Shown: positions 1 to 12,165, counted from the first letter of the stretch. The stretch is 64,000 nt of DNA from Beta vulgaris subsp. vulgaris (GCF_026745355.1 NC_079203.1:42270492-42334491), one strand, 5' to 3'. The notes: generated by a model not told the origin, from the sequence alone. Numbers and translations: made by a program.

Positions 1-189
1 ATTCTCTCTGTTTTTCTTCATCATAGTGAAGAAGTTCGGATCTCCTACTTGTGGACGTAGGTCTATTTTGACCGAACCACGTAAATCCTTGTGCTCTCTT
101 GTTTATCATCTTTATATTTATCTTCTTTATAGATTTTCTCGTTCTTATTAATTCATTGATTTTTTTCGCATCAATCAAACACTACAACA
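1..189 (+). mobile_element. End of a Copia-type LTR, cut by the window edge
   Basis: The first 189 bases resemble the 3' part of plant Copia LTRs. A short 'gtggacgtagg' motif and an 'accgaaccacgtaaatc' motif are followed by T-rich sequence and a terminal 'ctacaaca'. That combination is familiar from Tnt1-like LTR ends. The start lies outside the window, so a full element cannot be told from a solo LTR. Orientation is inferred from the terminal CA. No target-site duplication can be tested here. Confidence 0.5.
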
Positions 190-402
190 CCCTTTCCTAA
201 CATATAGTTCCACTTATTTACATAATCACCTTTGAAGCAATTTTTTTTTAAATAATAATGAATGAAGATTAAATTAAAATTTTCTACAAAATCACACGCA
301 AGCACGTTTCGCTGCAAAAATTACTAGTAAGCAAAGTAGTGAGTTCCTAAACTTTCGTACGGTTAGAAAAGGAAAAATCTTCGGTTCAAAAACCAATTGA
401 TA

Positions 403-644
403 CTACATCTGTTTTTATTTAGTTGCAACAATTTTTACTTTTAGGTTTTTTTATTAGTTGCAACATTTCTCTTTTTAGGAAAGCTTTTGGGATAACTTGG
501 CTATATTACTCTTACTTTACCTACTCTCCCCATTTAATTACAGTACTAGTAGCAGGGGCAAGTGGGTCAATTATACTCTCTTTCCTCATTTCTTAAAGTT
601 TGTGCAAAAAGATGAATGTTGCAACTAAATAAAAACAGAGGTAG
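403..644. mobile_element. Stowaway-like MITE (242 bp)
   Basis: The left end 'ctacatctgtttttattta' is mirrored by the right end 'taaataaaaacagaggtag'. Both ends are flanked by TA (401-402 and 645-646). Terminal inverted repeats with a TA duplication define Tc1/mariner-derived Stowaway MITEs. There is no coding capacity. Confidence 0.75.
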
Positions 645-984
645 TATTATACACACGACGGTCCCACCATGGGTGTCTGCGCATACGCCAAATTAAAAGA
701 ACATACTGTCACTTTCAATGAACAACCAAAATTTTTTTTAAAAAAAACTTAAAAGAATATCAGGTTCAATACAATAAACATTTAGTCAAATCAAAATAAC
801 ATTTTTATTTTTTAATTATTAAAAAACAACTTTTTCATTTTCGGTTTCTATCTCGTGTAGTTGATCAGTTTTTAGATCAACTTAGTTCAGCTGCATTTGT
901 CTTAAAGTTTGACCCATATAATTTTAGTTCAGCTAATATCAAGTAAAATTGTTATTATCTACTTAAATTTATGGACACAAGAAA

Positions 985-1042
985 ATTGATTATTATTATA
1001 ATTATTATATTATTGTTATTATTATTGTTATTGTTATTATTA

Positions 1043-1122
<80 letters not shown>

Positions 1123-1133
1123 GTTATTGTTAT
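985..1133. repeat. (TTA)n microsatellite, left part
   Basis: An imperfect run of TTA/TTG triplets ends exactly where the LTR at 1134 begins. A second (ATT)n run starts directly after the right LTR at 7574. The two are probably halves of one microsatellite split by the retrotransposon. The leucine-rich reading frame across it is an artefact of the repeat. Confidence 0.9.
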
Positions 1134-2293
1134 TGTTACATAGTGCTAAACTCGTAAATCAATACTACTATCCCCAACAGTAGGTTCTATAATAGGAGAC
1201 TTGTGCAACAACGCCTGGACTCAAAATTTGAACCTGAGCTCCGCCTTTAGACCTGCAAAAGGGGACCCACCTTGGAGGTTTGGGTTGTGGTATTTCCCCC
1301 TCCGAAGCTTAAGTCAGGTATCAGGAGTAGAAAAGAAACTTTTAGAGATAGAAAGTAGAACGAGATTTTATGGCAGAACTAGTTATTAGGCCCGGGCTAT
1401 GCCCCGGGTAAGAAAAAAATTCATTTATTAATATAATACTTTATGATAGTAACAATAAACACAATTTAGCCTGGTGGTTAAGACTTTAGTATATGTACTT
1501 GAGATATCGGGATCAAACCCTATACTACACAATTTTTAATTTTTTTTATTGGACATAGATTACATGAACTAAAACTCCCTAGGGATAGTATTGTAGTGGT
1601 CAACACTACTCTTCAAATGGTATCATGCATACATAATTAATTTTAATGAACATGCAAATTTATTTATTTTTAAGGATATAAGGGATATGTTTAATAACAT
1701 TAACTATGGAAACATGTATCACTAAGAGAAGTTAGATGAGATGGTGCTTCTTTGAAAACTGTTACATAAGGTCAGGGGTTCGAGCCCAAGCTTCAGCATA
1801 TTTATTTTTAAAATAATGACCACTTGACTTTGTTGGTTAACAGACACGTGGCGAAATTCTGGTGGCAGGAGGAGGGTGCCACGTGGCGCATCGACGTTGT
1901 TATGCACGCCTTTCAATATATTAGTATAGATAACAGTACACCTGCTTCTGAAAAACGTACCTTTCCCCAGATTTCAAGGACTGTTTCTAGTGTCTGAAAA
2001 GACTGTTGTACCTTGATGTCACCCTAATTTGGGAGCCTCTAATTGGCTAAGCAGTAATATTATGGCACGTGGCAATCATTGATTAGAGAGTACACCTCAT
2101 CCATTATAAAGATGTTCTTAGCTTTTACTAGGCCAGAAGGGGGCTAGTACAACCTTCTTTACCTAAAAAAGTGCACTTTAGGCCATGCATCTTTCTGGGC
2201 AACGTACTTGACTGCAGTAGCAAAGTGCCACGTGTAGGGTGGCGATGGAGCCACGTGTCTCATTTATAGTCGTTGATATTTTAGGCTACAACA
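1134..2293 (+). repeat. Left LTR (interrupted by a Helitron)
   Basis: It matches 6951-7573 along its length except for the segment 1379-1930 and small indels near 2130. It starts TG and ends CA. Without the insertion it is about 608 bp. Confidence 0.85.
1379..1930 (-). mobile_element. Non-autonomous Helitron (552 bp)
   Basis: Read on the minus strand, it starts TC (1930-1929) in 'tctatactaatata'. It ends with a GC-rich hairpin (CCCGGG arms at 1391-1408) followed by CTAG (1382-1379). Host A (1378) and T (1931) flank it. The other LTR copy carries the uninterrupted sequence 'gacagaataacagtac' near 7189-7204, so the empty site is visible in the same window. There is no Rep/helicase ORF. It contains two tRNA-like B-box motifs (near 1510 and 1780), possibly from older SINE pieces. 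Confidence 0.88.
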
Positions 2294-2736
2294 TTTACCC
2301 CCTTAAAAGAGGATTTTTACCAGTTTAGGCCCATACGGTTGGAATTCTCTTTTAACCGATGGGAAATGCCTTATCTTTTTTAATATGAAAAGGGCGTCAT
2401 TTTGCCGATCTCAACAGGTCAATCCTCAAGGGTTTTTTGGAGTGCAGCGGTTACTTTACCGGAGGGAGAGGTCATTTTTACCTCCCTATAAATATGATCC
2501 TTTGTCCTTTCTGAAATCATTTCACATCCTTGAGAGAATTTTTAGAGAGAGAGACTCTGCTCAATTTCTTACCGAACCTTAGAGAGAGAAAGAGCCTTCG
2601 TCCAAGATCTTGCTAAGTTTCTTCAATCGTCCAAGATCTTCGCTAAGTTTCTTCAATCCGTCCGAGTAATTCAACATGTATTCCTTTTGTTAATCCTTAT
2701 TTTGTGCTTTTCCTTTTTCATTCTTTTTAAGAAAAA

Positions 2737-3450
2737 ATGAATTCGTCCTCTTCATCGAACAATCCCGGGCGCTTAAGGGTTGGTCTTAACCCTAGAACAG
2801 AGAGCCTTTCTTCCTCGGCATATTCTAGAGTTGGGCCTATTCTGGCCGGACATCCATTTCATTTATTTGGACATGGACGACAAAGTCAGACGACCCATCT
2901 TTACCTGTGTAGGATAATCTCGCACGCGTTAAGCAAACAACTCGTATTAGATGAGGGGCGAATCTCCCAGCCTCCAGCCCGAAAATGGAATTATCAATAG
3001 GCCAAGTTCCTGAAGGAGGGGAGCGTGAGATTCAAAGTGCTCGGCCAGCCAACCGAACTCCCTCTCCTGAGAACATCCAGGAAGAGAGGATCACTCAAAG
3101 GGCCTCCGAGGCCAGCCCGTCCGGACAAGCTTTGGCGGTGGGCGAGTCCAATGAGGTAGAAGTCTCCTCAAATCCGTCCTATGATTCAGAGGAGCCGTCC
3201 ACCACGTCTTCTGAAATTAGACGGTGCTTAGGTCCCCTATCAGACCCTAGATTCATCCTAGCCGACAGTTGGCTTGGACGAGTAGGATCGGACATCAAAC
3301 ATTTCTCTTCTACAATATCAATGTTGGGGTTCTCATTCGTACTGCCAAGTAGGGACGATACCATAGTAAGTGCGCCGGCAACCACTTTGCCGTATATCGC
3401 CTGGCTTTGGACGCAGGGTTGCGATTTCCCTTGCATCCATTCATAAGCCA
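2737..3450 (+). pseudogene. Gag-like / plant-transposon-protein N-terminal region
   Basis: Two overlapping frames give a Ser-rich start at 2737 and then a charged, Ser/Pro-rich stretch from about 2985. The second ends with 'FVLPSRDDTIVSAPA', a pattern I associate with gag-like 'putative plant transposon' proteins of non-autonomous LTR elements. The family assignment is from memory. The frame then shifts: the expected Trp/Phe-rich continuation is read in another frame. A 2.5-kb solo LTR interrupts the region at 3620. It is not translatable as one protein. Confidence 0.5.
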
Positions 3451-3619
3451 TCTACTTCATCATTACAGCATTGGCCACAATTAACTTGCCCCTAACTCAT
3501 GGCAAAACATTCTGACGTTCTTGGCCGTCTGTGAGTTATAGGGAGTTGATCCCTCTTTGGGCGCCTTTACCCAGATACATTATGTATCCAAAGTCCCCAG
3601 AACAATAGATGGAGCTTGG

Positions 3620-6101
3620 TATAACAGCCTGAATTTCGAGTGATTAATTCAATTAAATAATATTAAAATTCTATAGAAAATCCGGCAGAGTTCCGTTTGA
3701 AAAATGGTATGCCTAAAATTTAATTTAGGACTGGCATCCGAATTTTAAACCTGTTTCAACAAATCAGCAATCCAAAATCCAAATTCCCAACAACTCCACC
3801 CATTTCAAATACAACGAAATCCCTGTATAACTACTTGAAATCCAAACGTGTTATTCCACGATTATTACGAGAATAATCGCTAAGGAAGAACTACCTGCAC
3901 CAAAACAAAATTAAAGCTTATTTTAAAGTATTACAACCCAACTGAATAAAGATTTAGGTGGATTAATATTTACAACCCTAAGTCTCAAAATATTGATTAT
4001 ATATAAGAAATGCACCAGAACAGAACTATTATAACTATATTTACGCAAAACTAGTGGACGTTGCTCTCCGCCCATACCCCGACTCTAAGCCTTCATGTAC
4101 CTGCATATATCAAGCATGTAGTATCAGCCAAACAGGCTGAGCAAGATTCAATACTGTAAAGCCAAATACATGTGCAGGTAGGATGCATTAATTATATCCT
4201 ACAAATCATTTACTTTTGCAACCCCAATACTAAATAAAACATTGTAAAACATTTTTCTTCATTTCTTTTCCAAACCAAATACTTTTCTATTTTCTCTGCT
4301 AAAACATTTCTTTCACAATTTTAGAATCATAAATCTATAGAAAGGAACGAACTTTATTTCCCATTGGGCTAGCTAGGCCCTCCGGGTAACTATTAGACAA
4401 AGACCCCTAGTGTGCACACCCCACAAACGGTCAAACCGTAGCAGAAGATCTAAGTCTGAGGTACTGATCAACGTACCCCCAACTATTCTGTAATGTCGAG
4501 ACGATCCCGACAAAGTTCCAATTCCTTGACACACTATAAAGGTAATCCCAACCAGTTTAAAAACATAAAACTATCCATAAATCTTTTCTGTAACTATTTT
4601 ATAATTCAAGGTTTGAAAACAAACTATCGTATTAGGAGGAACATCCTCCTATTCAAACCAATCTCAACTCAAGAGAGATACATACCTTTATAATCTTTTC
4701 TCGTAAATATGAAAGTTTTAGTTGAAATCTTATCTTTTGTAGACCTTTCTCGTAACTATTAAAGATTTGAGTAAGGAATCTTACCTTTTAAACTATATCA
4801 AACCAACTAGCTCAGTCAATACGGCTCCTCAATGAAACCGGAATCTACAATATAAATGTGTGTACTTCGTAAGTAAAAGACTTGGATACAACTAACTCTA
4901 GTTCACAAAGCCATCAATATTTTCTAATTTCACATAAAACATCAAACAAACATATCATGTTCTTTTACCATATAAATGACTTTCATGTTCTAACGTCTAA
5001 CTCAAACCGTCTAAGTCAAACCGTCTAACTTAAATCGTCTAATTAAAACCCTTACCAAATTAATCAAAATCATCTTACTTTATATAAAATCAACATTAAA
5101 GAATCATATGTTCATATGGTAACTCAAAAGTTCATTATGAAACAATTATATGAAAAAGTAGAGTTTTAAAATCAACTATATAAAATATGAAATTTGAACA
5201 GAAACTTAACATGAGCATAACTTTCTCCTACGAAGTCCAAATCAAGTGTTTCTTGAGCCTATCTTGAGTAACATTTAAATACGAACAACTTTTGTAAAAT
5301 AGTATTTTGCTAAAAATGCCCGTAAATTGCCTAAAACGCAAAATACGAACCTGAACTGGTAAATTCTACGAATTACAGCACACTATATTCACTTGAACAT
5401 TAACAAGCTTCCTACTGTTCTAATCTAACTATTAAACTCATGAATGAACATTCAACTCAATAAATTCCACACCCAAACTCTAAAAATCAAAAACCCAATT
5501 CAATTTCAATCTAAAAACCCTAACTTCATAATTTTAAAAGAAAACTTAAATTAGTTGAGGAATTCATCTTACCCACTAATATAGAAGATTGGGGATGAAA
5601 AATAACTTGCAAACACCCCTAATTCGAGCACTAAATGCTCCAAATTACAGAAACGACGACCCCCTTTGCTCTCCCTTGCGCCGCCTACTTTTATGGTGTC
5701 ACTTCTAGTGGCGGTTGTGGTTGTGTCGTCGGCAACGGTGGTGGTTGTGTGATGAAGGAAGAATGTTAAAGATTTTGAGAGAAGAAGATGGTGAAGATGG
5801 TGAAGGGTGGTGAAGCACCGTTTTGAATGTCGTTCTTTTGTAAGTTTTGTTTTTTTTTTTCTTTCCTTTTTCTTTTCTTGTTTTATTTTTCCCTTTTCCC
5901 CCTTCTTACATATATGTGAGTATATTTTCTCTTATTACTATTATTAGTTAAGTTACTTACTAAACTTGTCCCACTATAAGCATATAAATTATTTACAAAA
6001 TAATTCCTAAATATAAATGAATTTAATTATTAAATAAACTAAAATATATAATATAGTTAATAAAATAAATAATAAACCGTTTCAAAAATCGGGGTGTTAC
6101 A
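3620..6101 (-). mobile_element. Solo LTR (2,482 bp), probably Ty3-type
   Basis: The minus strand begins TGTAACACCCCGATTTTT, a common start of plant Ty3-type LTRs, and ends GGCTGTTATA. The sequence is flanked by a perfect 5-bp duplication, CTTGG (3615-3619 and 6102-6106). There is no internal coding region and no second LTR, so recombination to a solo LTR is the simplest reading. On the minus strand, a TATA-like motif near 5915 followed by a C/T-rich leader supports that orientation. It disrupts the host element's gag-like reading frame. Confidence 0.75.
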
Positions 6102-6470
6102 CTTGGTTCAGCGTCTGCAACCGTCATGGCTTTCTGACGTCTTGGGATAAAACGTCTAAGATGCATGCTTGGAAGGCAGAGTTTCTATTTGTCCAAGCTC
6201 CCTCCGAAGCGGTTGCCACACGTTGCCGCTATTTCAGCCAAGCCCCCAATAATACCGGTCGAACGACTTCATTCCTGGAGCTAGAAGATGATTATGTCGA
6301 GGAAATGATGGAGTACTTTCGAATTGCGGAGTACTTTATCCCTGACAATTCGTCCTTCAAGGGTCCGTCCAACTGGATTCCCTTAAGGAGGTGTTTTATA
6401 ATGACAACTTTTTGGTTGCTGCAGGCCGAAGATAGAGGTATATTCACTCAGATTTCACTAAGTAAATAGC
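6102..6470 (+). pseudogene. Gag-like region, continuation after the solo LTR
   Basis: If the solo LTR is skipped, codons continue through the CTTGG site into a Trp/Phe-rich segment that includes 'HAWKAEFLFV' (from 6161). An acidic stretch follows with 'NWIPLRRCF' near 6370. This is the expected C-terminal half of the gag-like protein begun near 2985. Stops and the insertion make it non-functional. The function is not known with confidence. Confidence 0.45.
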
Positions 6471-6741
6471 TTCGTCTTACAATTGTATCTTAACCTCAGT
6501 GCATTTTTTCCTTTTCAGCTGCAGCCAAAGCCTTCTCGAAAAAGTCTTGGCTACGAGACATAAGTATGTCTAAATTCACTAGCACGCCGTGGAAAGAGTA
6601 CAGCAAATCCGGCTTTGAGAAGAGGATGGACACCTTGGTAAGTAAAAATTTCCTTTTTTTTTTTTTGGCTTCTATCTTGGACGAACCCTTCTCTTGAACG
6701 AAAGACGTCCAAGAAGCATCAGGCTGGTCTACTTTGACCCA

Positions 6742-6947
6742 TGAGGCTTGTCTAGGGAATCGACATGTTGGTTTCATTGACGAGTTACACACTTGGACGC
6801 CCCCTGCTTCGAAGAGGAAGGCGGTCAACCTTTATAAGGCCGGTTTCCCTCTTTTGCAGGACCTTGTCCTGGGAACCAACGTGTTGGTTTCATTGATGAG
6901 CCACCACATATGGACCCGCCCTGCTCCGAAGAGGAAGGCGACCAACC
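6742..6947 (+). repeat. Two-copy tandem repeat (period about 117 bp) before the right LTR
   Basis: Units near 6742-6830 and 6858-6947 share 'catgttggtttcattgacga'-like and 'cgaagaggaaggcg' blocks. Each contains a purine-rich stretch that might serve as a polypurine tract. The second copy lies only a few bases from the LTR at 6951. Confidence 0.7.
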
Positions 6948-6950
6948 TAA

Positions 6951-7573
6951 TGTTACATAGTGCTAAACTCGTAAAGGAATACTATTATCCCCAACAGTAG
7001 GTTCCATAATAGGAGACTTGTGCAACAACGCCTGGACTCAAAACCCCGAACGTGAGCTCCGCCTTTGGACCTGCAAAAAGGGACCCACCCTGGAGGTTTG
7101 GGTGGTATTTCCCCCTCCGAAACTTAAGTCAGGTATCAGGAGTAGAAAAGAAACTTTTAGAGAGAGAAAGTAGAGAGAGAGAATTTATGACAGAATAACA
7201 GTACACTGCTTCTGAAAAACGTACCTTTTCCCTGATTTCAAGGACTATTTCTGGTGTCTGAAAAGACTGTTGTACCTTGATGTCACCCTAATTTGGGAGC
7301 ATCTAATTGGCTAAGCAGTAATATTATGACACGTGGCAATCATTGATTGGAGAGTACACCTCATCCATTATAAAGATGTTCTTAGCTTTTACTGGGCCTA
7401 AGTACAGGTTGGGCCAGAAGGGGGCTGGTACAACCTTTTTTACCCAGAAAATTGTACTTTAGGCCATGCACATTTCTGGGCCACGTAGTTGATTGCAGTA
7501 GAAAGTGCCACGTGTAGGGTGACGATGGTGCCACGTGTCTCATTTATAGTAGTTGATATTTTAGGCTACAACA
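6951..7573 (+). repeat. Right LTR
   Basis: This 623-bp direct repeat of the left LTR begins TG and ends CA. It keeps the pre-insertion site of the Helitron found in the left copy. It abuts (ATT)n at 7574. Confidence 0.85.

Positions 7574-7652
<79 letters not shown>
7574..7652. repeat. (ATT)n microsatellite, right part
   Basis: A nearly pure ATT run directly follows the right LTR. It is the likely partner of the run at 985-1133. Confidence 0.92.
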
Positions 7653-7654
<2 letters not shown>

Positions 7655-8095
7655 TATCAATTCTATTCCCAAGTAAAAATACGAATATGATATTCATGTC
7701 ATTTTTAATATTTTCTTAGAGTTTATTACAACATATGGAGTATAAATTTTACGAAATATGAATGACTTCTGATCTCATTGTATTGAACGATTTCGATTGC
7801 TTTATTTCTGCCCCCGCCCCTTTCTCGGACGTATCCCTGAATGTTCTCTTTAACGAGGTTTTTCAATAAATATTAGTTATCTATCATCATCATTATGTAA
7901 TTATTGTAACTTATAATTTTCATACTATTAACTTAATTTATTACTTATTGTACGTAAAATAAGGTACCTTTTTGAGAATTTATCTACCACTTGACATTAA
8001 TAAAAGTTAGCATAATAATGTTTGAATTCAATATATGTTTATTACGTCTTTCAGAATCATTATGTAATTGTATCATATACATATAATGCTAATAA

Positions 8096-8280
8096 TAATC
8101 CAAGCTAAGCTTGACCTATTGGTTAGGATTGTGCCTTCCAACCTTGAGATTGGGGGGTTTCAATTGCAAGCAACTAGGCGAACTTTGAGGGTACGAATTT
8201 CGCTTAACATCCCCTACTCTCAGAGTGTCTGGTAGGACAATTCATCTCCCAATCCAAAAAAAATAAAATAAAAATGTAAG
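8096..8280 (+). mobile_element. tRNA-derived SINE
   Basis: An A-box-like 'gacctattggttagg' and a B-box-like 'gggtttcaattgc' are spaced as in RNA polymerase III promoters. The 3' end is A-rich ('aaaaaaaataaaataaaaa'). An 8-bp duplication GCTAATAA flanks it (8088-8095 and 8281-8288). A similar sequence lies at 57681-57874. Confidence 0.7.
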
Positions 8281-9151
8281 GCTAATAAAAATTTAAATAT
8301 CATGTAATTATATCTATATATATATATAAAACAAGGTTCAATTGGCTTATGTTTCAAGCTAATGCTCATTTTGCCACATGTCATCACTATACTTATTCTT
8401 ATTCTTTTAGTGCCACGTGTACAATGGATCAATTACAATCTTATAAATTTGGTAAGTTTAACTCAACAAATGGAATTGCTTTACAATCATATTATTTACG
8501 CCACAGTTGCTAACTAATAGTAAACAATATTAATATTGATAAAACTTACCATTTTACATTACCATTTATGTAACTTATCAAAAAAATTAATGTTATTATA
8601 TAAGATGTTCATGTAATCACACCCTAATATAAACTGATTTTCTTCCACTTCTTTCTTTACACGAAAAATAAAAAAAATTCAAATGAATCTCAAATAAAAA
8701 AAATAAAACTACCATGTTAGCACAAAAACAAAATGACGTTACCGTAAACAAAAACAAAAAAGATGAAGTTTACTATAAAAAATTTAAATTCATGAAACCC
8801 TAAATATTTAACAATGGAACAAACTTATATTGTCTATTTATTTTTTACTAACTTTAAAATTATTGTGTCATTCACCGGTAGAAATCATCCTTATTTCAAT
8901 AATCTTAATTCTAAATTTTTTTATTTGATGGGTAATTTTTAAATCCCTAATTGACAGTTATACTACTAATATATTGAATTAATTTTCACTAACTGTTAAA
9001 ACTTAGAATCTTAATTTTTTCAATAAATTTCTCACTCACTAACTGTAATAAATTACAAAATTTTCAATACATTGGCATATTGACTATTTCGTTCCAACCT
9101 TAGCTTATATTATTGATTTTTCTCACTCACTATTATCAATTTTAAGAATTA

Positions 9152-9480
9152 CTCCCTCCGTTTCCTAAAGATCTTCCCTCTTTCCGTTCAAGGGTGTTTT
9201 CAAAAGATCTTCCCTCTTTTGCTTTATTCCTTATTTGGCAAAACAAATTTCCCTATTTAGTATTTACCCCCTCATGTATGTCACTATCATATGGTCCACC
9301 ATTACATTATTAATTCAATTTTACTCCCTTTCTCTCTCCTACTTTAACCCCTTTTTATTTGTTTATTTATCTTAACCCCTTTCTCTCTCCTACTTTACTC
9401 ACACCATGCCCCACACAACTTGATTTTCCTTGGTATCTGTAGGAACAGTAAGTGGGAAGATCTTTAGGAAACGGAGGGAG
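9152..9480. mobile_element. Stowaway-like MITE nested in the Helitron (329 bp)
   Basis: Its termini are 'ctccctccgtttcctaaaga' and the inverse 'tctttaggaaacggagggag', flanked by TA on both sides. It has no ORF. Confidence 0.88.
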
Positions 9481-10564
9481 TATATGACTCATTTTAGTAT
9501 TATAATTATATAAAATCAAAATTTTAGTACATGGAAACATAAAATCAGTTCAATTTCATCATAATTAGTCAAAATCAAAAAAATTTTAAATGAACTTACC
9601 AAATAATTTCAATCTATATTGACCCATTTAGAAAATTTCTTCAAACTCCATATCAATCCAACTCCATATATTCCCCTCAAAAAAAAAATCCAACTCCATA
9701 TATTTGCGGTTTTGCATGCGGTCTTTAAATCTTCTTCACTTTGTAGATCGAATGATTCTACACCTTGGTTGTATCAAGGAATTATAGTAACCATGCTTCA
9801 AATGCAAAGAACATGGAGATCAAAGGCTTAATTTCTTCATGAAACCCACATGCATGAGTTTTATATTTGTTGTTGATGCAAAAATCGATGACTTGGAGTA
9901 TAATTTTGATGAATAATTTGCAGGTTTAAAGTATAAAAAAAATGTAGCTAAGAGAGATTTGCTAAAAAAAACGTAGATAAGTTGTATGCAATAATCGGTA
10001 ATAAGATAGTTTTGGTTCTAATAAGTTTTAGAATCATCTAGGCGAGGGTTGTAAATCTTGTAATAAGATAGAGATTGTATGTAGAGAGAGATTTAGAATC
10101 AATTTATGGAGAAGATGATGTATGTAGTTGTAATAAGAGAGATTGTATGATATTTTTTATTAAGTTAGAACACATAGTGGACTTAGAGCATTATTTTATA
10201 ACCAAGGGCCAAATTTTTGAAGCATCATTATAGTAAAGTGGTATGCTCATTTATGGAGAATACAAAATTTGAAGCATTTTGATTGTGTCCAAATATAAGA
10301 AAATATAACTTTTACAATCAAAGTTAATCTTTAAATAAACACTATTTTACTAGCTTCCATTTCACTCTTTTTCACTAAAGGAAAGAACTTACCACTTCAG
10401 ATATTCAAATGTGTAAAAAAATTATATGGACTTGGCCCAACATAAAATCGTATGGATCTATGCTAATTCATGTTATTTATTAAAAAAAAGTCACTATATA
10501 AAAAATAGATATAATATCTGAGTAAATATAGATTGTAAAGTTTGATGACGTGGAAAAAAAATGC

Positions 10565-12165
10565 AAAACTTTGCGCTAGCAGACATTGAAGCTAAGCTAC
10601 AAAGCAATGGCAGAAATTACGTAAATTCAGCGAAATGCCATATCCTAATGATCTTATCATAGAAGACGGGCAAAACAAAATGATAATGGACGAGCTTTCC
10701 TATGACCGAGGGAAGTTAGAAGAGGAGTTCCAGCGACTGTTTCAAGGATTAACAACTGAGCAACGTGGAATTTACAATGAAATTATGTCAGCTGTATCAC
10801 GAGGAAAAGGAGGGGTGTTCTTTGTATATGGATACGGAGGAACAGGTAAACGTATCTTTGGAGATTGTTGTGTGCCTCATTAAGGCGTAAAGGAGATACC
10901 ATTTTGCCAGTCGCATCAAGCGGAATAGCTTCTTTATTGCTTCTGCGCGCGAGGAAGAACTACTCATTCTAGGTTTGGACTCCCGTTAAATGTTGCTGAG
11001 AAGTCAACATGTGTTGGCATTAAGCCAGGCTCGGAATTAACCAGACTCCTTATGAAGACAAAGTTAATCATATGGGATGAAGCTCCCATGATGCATAAAT
11101 ACTGCTTTGAAGCTCTAGATAGGAGTTTAAAGGATGTTATGCAGTTTGTGAATCCTGCAAATCAAGATATCACTTTGGTGCAAGGTTGTAGTTTTTGCTG
11201 GTGATTTAAGAAAAATATTACCCGTGGTGCCTAAAGGAAGCAGACAAGACATTGTCTTCTCAGCAATAAATAGTTCTTACTTATGGGACTTTTGCCGAGT
11301 ACTTAGGCTGACAAAGAACATGCGCCTTACAACAGGTTCAAGTAATTAAAATGTTGATGAAATTAGAGAATTTTCATAATGGATACTCAATGTTGGAGAT
11401 GGCTAAGTTGGAGGGCCAAATGATGGTGAGGCCGATATTGAAATACCCCATGAAATGTTTGTAGATGGGGGACATGACCCTATTGCGACAATAGTAGAAA
11501 GCACATATCCTGACATAGCGGATCACATTTGGGAACCAAGTTATTTTCAAGAAAGAGCTATTCTTGCTCCAACCAATGAAATTGCTGAGACGGTTAACAT
11601 CACGTGTTATCTCAATTGCCAGGTGAAGAAAGAACTTACTTGAGTTCAGATGCAATTTCAGTGGAGGAAGGAAATTTTGGAATTCATGAGATGTATTCAA
11701 CGAGTTCCTAAATACAATTAAATGCGGAGGATTACCAAACCATAGTATACACTGAAGGTTGGAGCACCAGTGATGCTCCTAAGGAATATTGATCAAAGTT
11801 CTGGGCTATGTAATGGCACAAGATTGGTCGTTAAGCACTTAGGCGATCCATTATAGAGGCTATTGTGGTATCTGGTAGTAATTTGGGCAATAAGGTCTTC
11901 ATTCCACGAATGACGCTGACTTCTGTCAGACTCAACAAAATTTCCCATCAAGTTCCAACGGAGACAATTCCCTTTGGTTGTGTGCTTAATGACAATCAAT
12001 AAAAGTCAAGGACAATCACTTTCGCATGTTGGCCTATATCTTCCTCGGTCTGTTTTCAGCTACAGACAATTTTATGTGGCCGTATCAAGAGTTACTAGCA
12101 AGAAGGGTTTGAAAATTTTAATAGTTGATAAAGAACGTGGAACATCAAATTTACCACGAACGTAG
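10565..12165 (+). pseudogene. Helitron PIF1-like helicase, frameshifted remnant
   Basis: The pieces match the C-terminal PIF1-type DNA helicase of plant Helitron RepHel proteins. 'GYGGTGK' (Walker A) is at about 10830-10850. A segment with 'IIWDEAPM' (Walker B-like) lies near 11070. 'FAGDLRKILPVVP' is near 11195 in a shifted frame. 'FQERAILAPTNEIAETVN' lies in 11455-11643. '[16 protein letters not shown]' and 'YVAVSRV' lie in 11974-12165. At least three frame changes and several stops separate these motifs, so no active enzyme can be made. It supplied strand unwinding during rolling-circle transposition in the ancestral element. Confidence 0.85.

Larger units (their letters stand above)
1134..7573 (+). 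mobile_element. LTR retrotransposon with gag-like remnants, containing two later insertions
   Basis: Two direct repeats bound the element: 1134-2293 and 6951-7573. Both begin TGTTACATAG and end GGCTACAACA. The flanking pentamers are GTTAT and ATTAT, a near-perfect target duplication inside a TTA repeat. The left LTR is longer only because it holds a 552-bp Helitron. The internal part has a gag-like region but no protease, integrase or reverse transcriptase that I can see, so it looks non-autonomous. I found no convincing tRNA primer site beside the left LTR. A TATA-like 'cctataaat' lies near 2485, in front of the gag-like region. The superfamily is uncertain; Ty3-related is a guess. Confidence 0.8.

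Noticed and set aside
971..1183. Leucine-rich ORF of 70 codons
   Set aside because: It is the (TTA)n microsatellite read in one frame and runs into the LTR; no gene signal.
1440..1800. tRNA genes suggested by B-box-like motifs
   Set aside because: No cloverleaf or anticodon arm can be drawn; they are at most SINE remnants inside the Helitron.
7489..7719. Tyrosine-rich ORF
   Set aside because: Produced by the (ATT)n run after the right LTR.
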